A stretch of DNA of 64,000 bases from Pachypanchax playfairii. Taxonomy: Eukaryota; Chordata; Actinopteri; Cyprinodontiformes; Aplocheilidae. The position numbers and the translations under genes were made by a program. Positions 59,701 to 64,000 of this stretch are shown one piece after another. Positions within the stretch are counted from its first letter, which is position 1; every line of letters starts with the position of its first letter. The stretch spans positions 1,241,929 to 1,305,928 of the forward strand of contig SSNP01000107.1 in the NCBI GenBank assembly GCA_006937955.1, given 5' to 3'. A model generated the notes under the pieces. That model was not told the origin of the DNA, made no database searches, and saw only the letters and a list, made by a program, of their open reading frames with translations.

Positions 59701-60125
59701 ACAATTAGTATATTTTTTCATGTGTTTGAAAAAAAAAATAGTATTGGCTTGACTGAAAATGCTCTCTTAAATGCCATTGAAATAATAAAAACGTTGTAAT
59801 CATTTCTTGTTTGTTTTCCTTTTCTTCTACCAATTCTTCCAATTAGGTTTACTCAAGAAATCATTCAAAGTAAAAAATTATAGAGCAAATAATTTTTCTT
59901 TTACTGTTCAAAACACGAGGACACCATTAAAGTCAATTTCTTCACTGAATTTGATTAAGTAATATAACATAAAAGTGTTTCAATCTTTAAAATCAAACGC
60001 CTTAAATAACATTAAATTTTAATATGTCAAATTATATAAATATACATAATATTGTTTTTACCTTTCTAACTGATAAAGATGCTTAGATTCTAATTGTAAA
60101 TATGTAATCTATTTATTATTACTAA
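56770..60125. other. Non-coding stretch, nothing recognised
   Basis: Open frames are short and overlapping (for example 57047-57417 and 58344-58756) and match no domain I know. A run of As occurs near 59730. Some parts, such as 59580-59660, look non-repetitive and could be conserved. Confidence 0.45.
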
Positions 60126-60145
60126 TCCAGTCTGGCTTTCGTAAG

Positions 60146-61342
60146 ATGCACTCTACTGAGACTGCGCTGTTAAGAGTGTCTATTGACATTCGGATGGCCG
60201 CTGACTCTGGTCAGTATTCAGTTTTGGTCCTATTGGATTTATCTGCAGCCTTTGATACTGTGGATCATAAACTTTTGTTACAGAGATTGAACACTGACTT
60301 TGGTATTTCCGGAACGGTCTTAGAGTGGTTTTCTTCTTATTTGACAAATCGTACTTTCTCTGTGTGTGCGAATAACATTATGTTTGAAGCCACCCCATTG
60401 TTGTATGGTGTTCCGCAAGGGTCAGTCTTGGGTCCAATTTTGTTTTTATTACACATCAGCCCTCTCGGCAAAATCATCAGCCATTTTAAACATGTGTCCT
60501 ATCACCTCTACGCTGATGACATTCAATTGTATGTTTCTTTTAAAGAGTCAGAGTTGCATAAACTGTCAGAGTTAACGGACTGTCTGTCAAGTGTGAAAAC
60601 CTGGCTCACAGAAAACTGCCTTCAGTTAAACTCTGATAAGACGGAGACTTTGATAATTGCTCCGGAGCAGAAAATCTCTTTTATTGTGAGTCACCTTGGT
60701 TCTTTGGGCTCTTCTGTCCAGTCGAGCATCAGAAATCTTGGTGTTTGGTTTGACCAGTCTCTGTCTCTGGACAAACATTCAAGAGTTTTGGTCAAAAATT
60801 GTTTTTATCATCTAAGAAATATTGCAAAATTGAAGACAGTTTTATCTAACACTGACTTGGAGTTGGTGATTCATGCTTTTATTTCTTCTCGTTTAGATTA
60901 TTGTAATTCTCTTTTTACATGTTTTAACAAAAATGCTCTTGATCGTCTTCAGCGAGTCCAAAATGCTGCTGCAAGACTTTTAACCGGGTCCAGCAGATGG
61001 TCACATATCACGCCAGTGTTGTCTTCTCTGCACTGGCTTCCCATTAAATTTCGAATTGATTTTAAAATTCTCGTTTTGACCTTCAGAGCCTTGCATGGGC
61101 AGGCTCCAAAATATATTTGTGATCTCCTTCACTCGTACATATCTGGTCGCTCGCTCCGATCTTCAGACCAGAACCTCCTCATGGTTCCAAAAACTCGCTT
61201 TAAAACCAGAGGAGATCGATCCTTTCAGGCCGTGGCTCCAAATCTGTGGAATGCCCTACCTTTGCCCCTTCGTGAGGCTGACACTGTTGATTCTTTTAAA
61301 AGGCAGCTGAAGACATTTTTATTTGGGCGAGCTTTTGGTTGA
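60146..61342 (+). CDS. L2-type LINE reverse transcriptase, N-truncated (398 aa)
   Basis: The protein copies element RNA into DNA at a nicked target site. Reverse transcriptase landmarks appear in order: LVLLDLSAAFDTVDH (about residues 28-42), TNRTFSVC, YGVPQGSVLGPILFLL (about 87-102), YHLYADDIQLYVSF (about 119-132; YADD is the catalytic box), ENCLQLNSDKTETLII and NLGVWFDQ. The C-terminal part, containing ISSRLDYCNSLF, LDRLQRVQNAAARLL, HITPVLSSLHWLPI and FKTRGDRSFQAVAPNLWN, is the post-catalytic region found in L2 proteins. The element is N-terminally truncated: there is no endonuclease and no start-proximal reverse transcriptase segment; QSGFRK lies in frame upstream of the ATG. The frame has no internal stop, so the copy is comparatively young, but it is defective without its endonuclease. 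It is at the same time a template for recognising the older copy at 8990-11050. Confidence 0.92.
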   Translation: MHSTETALLRVSIDIRMAADSGQYSVLVLLDLSAAFDTVDHKLLLQRLNTDFGISGTVLEWFSSYLTNRTFSVCANNIMFEATPLLYGVPQGSVLGPILFLLHISPLGKIISHFKHVSYHLYADDIQLYVSFKESELHKLSELTDCLSSVKTWLTENCLQLNSDKTETLIIAPEQKISFIVSHLGSLGSSVQSSIRNLGVWFDQSLSLDKHSRVLVKNCFYHLRNIAKLKTVLSNTDLELVIHAFISSRLDYCNSLFTCFNKNALDRLQRVQNAAARLLTGSSRWSHITPVLSSLHWLPIKFRIDFKILVLTFRALHGQAPKYICDLLHSYISGRSLRSSDQNLLMVPKTRFKTRGDRSFQAVAPNLWNALPLPLREADTVDSFKRQLKTFLFGRAFG

Positions 61343-61408
61343 CTGGACTTTTGCCGTGATTATTATTCTTTTTATCTTCTTACTGTTTATGCTGATTATT
61401 GAATTAAT

Positions 61409-61458
61409 TGTGAAGCACTTTGTGATTTTTGTCTGTGAAAGGTGCTATATAAATAAAG

Positions 61459-61459
<1 letters not shown>
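61409..61459 (+). ncRNA. L2 3' tail motif (stem-loop region)
   Basis: It contains TGTGAAGCACTTTGTG, then a loop region, then TGAAAGGTGCTATATAAATA. The GCACTTT and AAAGGTGC parts can pair, forming the stem known for L2 tails (family knowledge). The SINE tail at 26668-26721 has GTGCTTT paired with AAAGCGC in the same arrangement. Confidence 0.6.
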
Positions 61460-61491
<32 letters not shown>

Positions 61492-61556
61492 CCTAATACT
61501 CAAATAATAATGATGATGATGATGATGATGATATAATAATAATAATAATAATAATA
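61459..61556. repeat. Compound microsatellite (TTA)n, (GAT)n, (AAT)n
   Basis: TTA units at 61459-61489, GAT units at about 61510-61531 and AAT units at 61533-61556. The first run follows the L2 tail directly, as is usual for LINE insertions. Confidence 0.95.
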
Positions 61557-61914
61557 CCACTTGTATTAATTAGATTATCTTAAAGGTCCTGTATCATGAA
61601 AATTCCACTTTTTGGAGCATGTTGTGATGCTATTTCTTTATTTAAAAGACCTCCTGAGTGGTTTATGGCTTAATTCGTGCATTCCTGAGTAATCCTCCTG
61701 AATCTTGCGCTCTGAGCAGCTGCTTTACTCGCTTGTGTAAAACGGCTGAATTTGAACCCTGTTACGTCACGGTGTCGCATCAGGAAGTTCCTGACCAATC
61801 CCTGCTGCCCCTGTAGTAAAAAAAACACTCCCCCTTTTTTCTCAGGTACGAGGCGAGCTGCGAGAGTCCGAAACAATTTGTTAGGAGCTCATCACGGCAG
61901 ATGTCTAACCTACA

Positions 61915-62593
61915 GCCCAGAGTAGAGGCCTGCGCAGGACGGAATTTCCAGTCCCGCCCGCTCCCGCATAGTACAGTCCCGCTCCCGCCTCGCGCCCGCA
62001 AAGGACTATGATTTTAAGTCCCGCTCCCGCCCGCAATTCCCGCATGATTCAGACGTTCCCGTTATTTCTCTCGTAAGTTCTTGTCTTTGGCTTGGGTAAT
62101 TAAATGCTGAGCTTAGAGCATACCACTGACCGATCATTCACCAAGGGCAGTGGGGAAGGAACACGTTGCTAACTTGGCAAGTGGCATGCGCAGCTGAGGC
62201 GATCCCCAACACACATCTGGAGACAACAGATTATTGAGATGGATGGTCGTGAGGGAGCTGGAGCTGCTGGTTGTCACAGAACCATCACAGCACAAAAAAA
62301 ACAAACATTCAATCAGACTCCTGCTCACTCATTGCATAAATTTAGACTCAATCAGCCTGATATTGTGCTTATTATTGTGTTGTTTGGACGGTGGGACGAA
62401 GCCGGGAGAGAGTACACATTGTGTATTTTAGTTTTATTTTTAGTTTGCGGGACTGCAGCTTATCACCGCTCCGCCCGCTCCCGCATTGTGCACTCCCGCG
62501 CCCGCAATGAGCTTTCTCTATTTGTCCCGCGCCGCATTGCTTTGCGTCGGGTCCCACGGGACTCCCGCGGGAGTGCAGGGCTCTAGCCCAGAG
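61915..62593. mobile_element. hAT MITE nested in the TTAA element
   Basis: The 663-bp body (61923-62585) is flanked by a perfect 8-bp duplication GCCCAGAG (61915-61922 and 62586-62593). The ends are TAGAGGCCTGCGCAGG and TAGAGCCCTGCACTCC read inward. Both arms are rich in CCCGC words (TCCCGCCCGCTCCCGC on the left; CGCCCGCTCCCGCATT on the right), typical of a common vertebrate hAT MITE group. It is non-coding; the open frame at 62239-62586 is incidental. Confidence 0.85.
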
Positions 62594-62822
62594 TTCCCAC
62601 ACTTCAACCACCTGCTGCTCTTTATTAGCGTGAGTTGCTAAGAAAGACTTATCAACTCGACCCTGCTAATCACATGTCAGTATGAATCCAGTTTAACAGC
62701 TGAGCTCCACGTCACTGCAGCCCGTCCCACCACCTGATATAAGACACAGTCACTCACCCTGCCTCCGTGCTGCAGTTTATCCACCTCAGTAATCGAGCCT
62801 TTTCCTCAGACCTGTCCCGGTC

Positions 62823-62824
<2 letters not shown>

Positions 62825-62866
<42 letters not shown>
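62825..62866. repeat. (CT)n microsatellite
   Basis: A pure CT run of 42 bases within the larger TTAA element. It creates a false serine/leucine-rich open frame. Confidence 0.95.
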
Positions 62867-62869
<3 letters not shown>

Positions 62870-63343
62870 CCGCCTCGCTCTCGGCTGCTGGTCTCGCAGT
62901 CAACGAGTACGGTCGCGGCCTCCAGAAACCCGCTCCTCGCCTACGACCTGTCTCACCTCACCCGTCTGTTCCCAGTCTTGGTGTTATCTCCCGGGACTGT
63001 GCTTCCCTCCAGACGCTCCTCACCACAGAGCGTCCTCTGACAAATTAGCACCTCCATTTCGTTGTATTTCATTCTAAAAATTTCTTGTCGAAAATGCGCA
63101 TTTGGCTGCGAGAGTTACAGGAGTTTGTTTAGTGTTCCTAAATAGCCCAATCGCACTCACAGTTGGGAGGCGGGGTTTTAGGTAAACCAAGCGTTTTTAC
63201 TTCCTGGTCACAGAATAACTCGAGAATATAAGTTATATTTCAGGATAAATGAAGTGAATATAACTCAAACAGTAAGGTTTTATCATATATGTGCCGATTC
63301 CAGACGTTGAAAACTGTAAAATAGCATGATACAGTCCCTTTAA

Positions 63344-64000
63344 AATAACAGAACATTTAAGCGCTATTTTTGGTCAGTGTGACCAACAGTGGATCATCTC
63401 CACTTCAACCAAAGGCTGACAGTGACTAAAATGGAAGTCGGCTGGTCTCTTGTTGACATTTCCTTTAAGTAAAACATGGAAAATGAGATTATGTGAGTTG
63501 CAAGAAGGATGTAATATTTCATCTGTAGTTGTTTTCACCTCCAACATGCAGCCTTAGGTCTTATATGTGGAGCATCTGTCCAGGTAACTGATTGACCTTT
63601 GAGATCATGAGTTTGACTATAACCACTTAACTGGACACAGAGAGTATGAAAGCCATTCAGTGCTACAAACAAGATAGACACTGTTTTCTCTTAATGACTG
63701 AGCAGTCAGATCAGGACCTGAATTAATGTGGTGAAAAATTGTTGCCTGAATTGTTGCAAATAGTTTTTTTTTCAAGTTAAGACAGAGGTCTAAAAGCGAA
63801 CCACCACTTGATCTGACATCAGACTTTAATTAGTATTTTCTTGCTTTGTTATTCTTGTTTTGTGTACTTGAGAAATAAATGCTTGTCAACAAGGCCCATC
63901 TTTTCTGAGGTGGTTCTAGAAAAATGGGACAGATTTTTGGGGGGATTAAAACTTGTTTACATTCTTTGAAACCTTGACACAAAACACAAGGTGAAACGCC
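63344..64000. other. Non-coding DNA, nothing recognised
   Basis: No gene or mobile element is recognised to the end of the window. A T-run occurs near 63764. Confidence 0.45.

Larger units (their letters stand above)
60126..61490 (+). mobile_element. 5'-truncated L2-clade LINE
   Basis: It begins inside the reverse transcriptase (QSGFRK at about 60128) and runs through an open frame to a typical L2 3' tail: TGTGAAGCACTTTGTG … TGAAAGGTGCTATA … AATAAAG at 61409-61459, then a TTA repeat. The endonuclease and the N-terminal part of the reverse transcriptase are missing, as expected when target-primed reverse transcription stops early. No clear target duplication was found. The 3' tail of L2-type elements folds into a stem-loop used for recognition by their own reverse transcriptase (family knowledge). 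Confidence 0.9.
61580..63343. mobile_element. Large TTAA-flanked element containing a nested hAT MITE
   Basis: TTAA occurs at 61580-61583 and 63340-63343. The ends are AGGTCCTGTATCATG and AGGGACTGTATCATG read inward, 13 of 15 matching. After removing the nested hAT MITE (61915-62593), about 1.08 kb remain. The right half has a long CT run (62825-62866) and a G+C-rich patch. There is no recognisable transposase. Confidence 0.75.

Noticed and set aside
62767..63048. Open frame with a serine/leucine run
   Set aside because: Produced by the CT microsatellite inside a mobile element.
1..64000. CRISPR array, bacterial operon, riboswitch or prophage
   Set aside because: There are no spaced direct repeats, no dense coding and no prokaryotic signals; the sequence is clearly vertebrate nuclear DNA.

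Overview
This window looks like nuclear DNA from a ray-finned (teleost) fish. It is about 60% A+T by eye, with long stretches of non-coding sequence, many short simple repeats and one 3-base assembly gap (48706-48708). It is dotted with transposable elements of families that are abundant in fish: L2 and other non-LTR retrotransposons, a tRNA-headed SINE, Tc1/mariner, hAT, PIF/Harbinger and many elements flanked by TTAA. I found no convincing single-copy host gene, no genuine tRNA or rRNA gene, and no bacterial-type operon or CRISPR array. The window is best read as intergenic DNA or a very large intron that has collected mobile elements.

Layout. 1-5.6 kb: no recognisable feature. 5.7-8.2 kb: an L2-type tail inside a possible TTAA element, then a foldback TTAA element with two ~200-bp inverted arms. 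8.5-11.7 kb: a common fish repeat, then an old L2 retrotransposon split by a 1.27-kb hAT element (8-bp duplication matching 7/8), then a short TTAA element with a hAT end fragment in it. 12.5-14.5 kb: an exon-like relic, a second copy of the 7.5-kb family, and a possible truncated LTR. 15.5-18.3 kb: a hAT element (perfect 8-bp duplication) carrying a nested TTAA element, then an internally deleted LINE on the minus strand. 18.3-26.3 kb: quiet DNA. 26.3-30 kb: a SINE, fragments of the 7.5-kb family, an RTE-type LINE relic and a faint Tc1 relic. 31.4-36.9 kb: an inverted-repeat element, a PIF/Harbinger element with a broken Myb-like DNA-binding gene, and a TTAA-type element with a broken THAP domain. 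37-49.8 kb: mostly quiet, with two MITEs. 49.9-56.8 kb: a Tc1 element with a long open but truncated transposase, a TTAA element with a THAP exon, a mariner-type MITE, two diverged direct repeats, and a P-element-like element with ~60-bp diverged inverted ends and another THAP relic. 60.1-63.3 kb: a 5'-truncated but open L2 reverse transcriptase, then a 1.76-kb TTAA element with a hAT MITE nested in it.

How the parts relate. The only long open frames are parasitic: the L2 reverse transcriptase (60146-61342) and the Tc1 transposase fragment (50028-50738). The L2 tail (about 61409-61459) and the SINE tail (about 26668-26721) share a matching 3' motif, as expected if the SINE used L2-type machinery. 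The strongest themes are the number and variety of TTAA-flanked elements whose ends begin AG, and three unrelated THAP-domain relics, each inside a transposon. I assign the TTAA group to a Kolobok-like class by inference; no autonomous TTAA transposase is visible.
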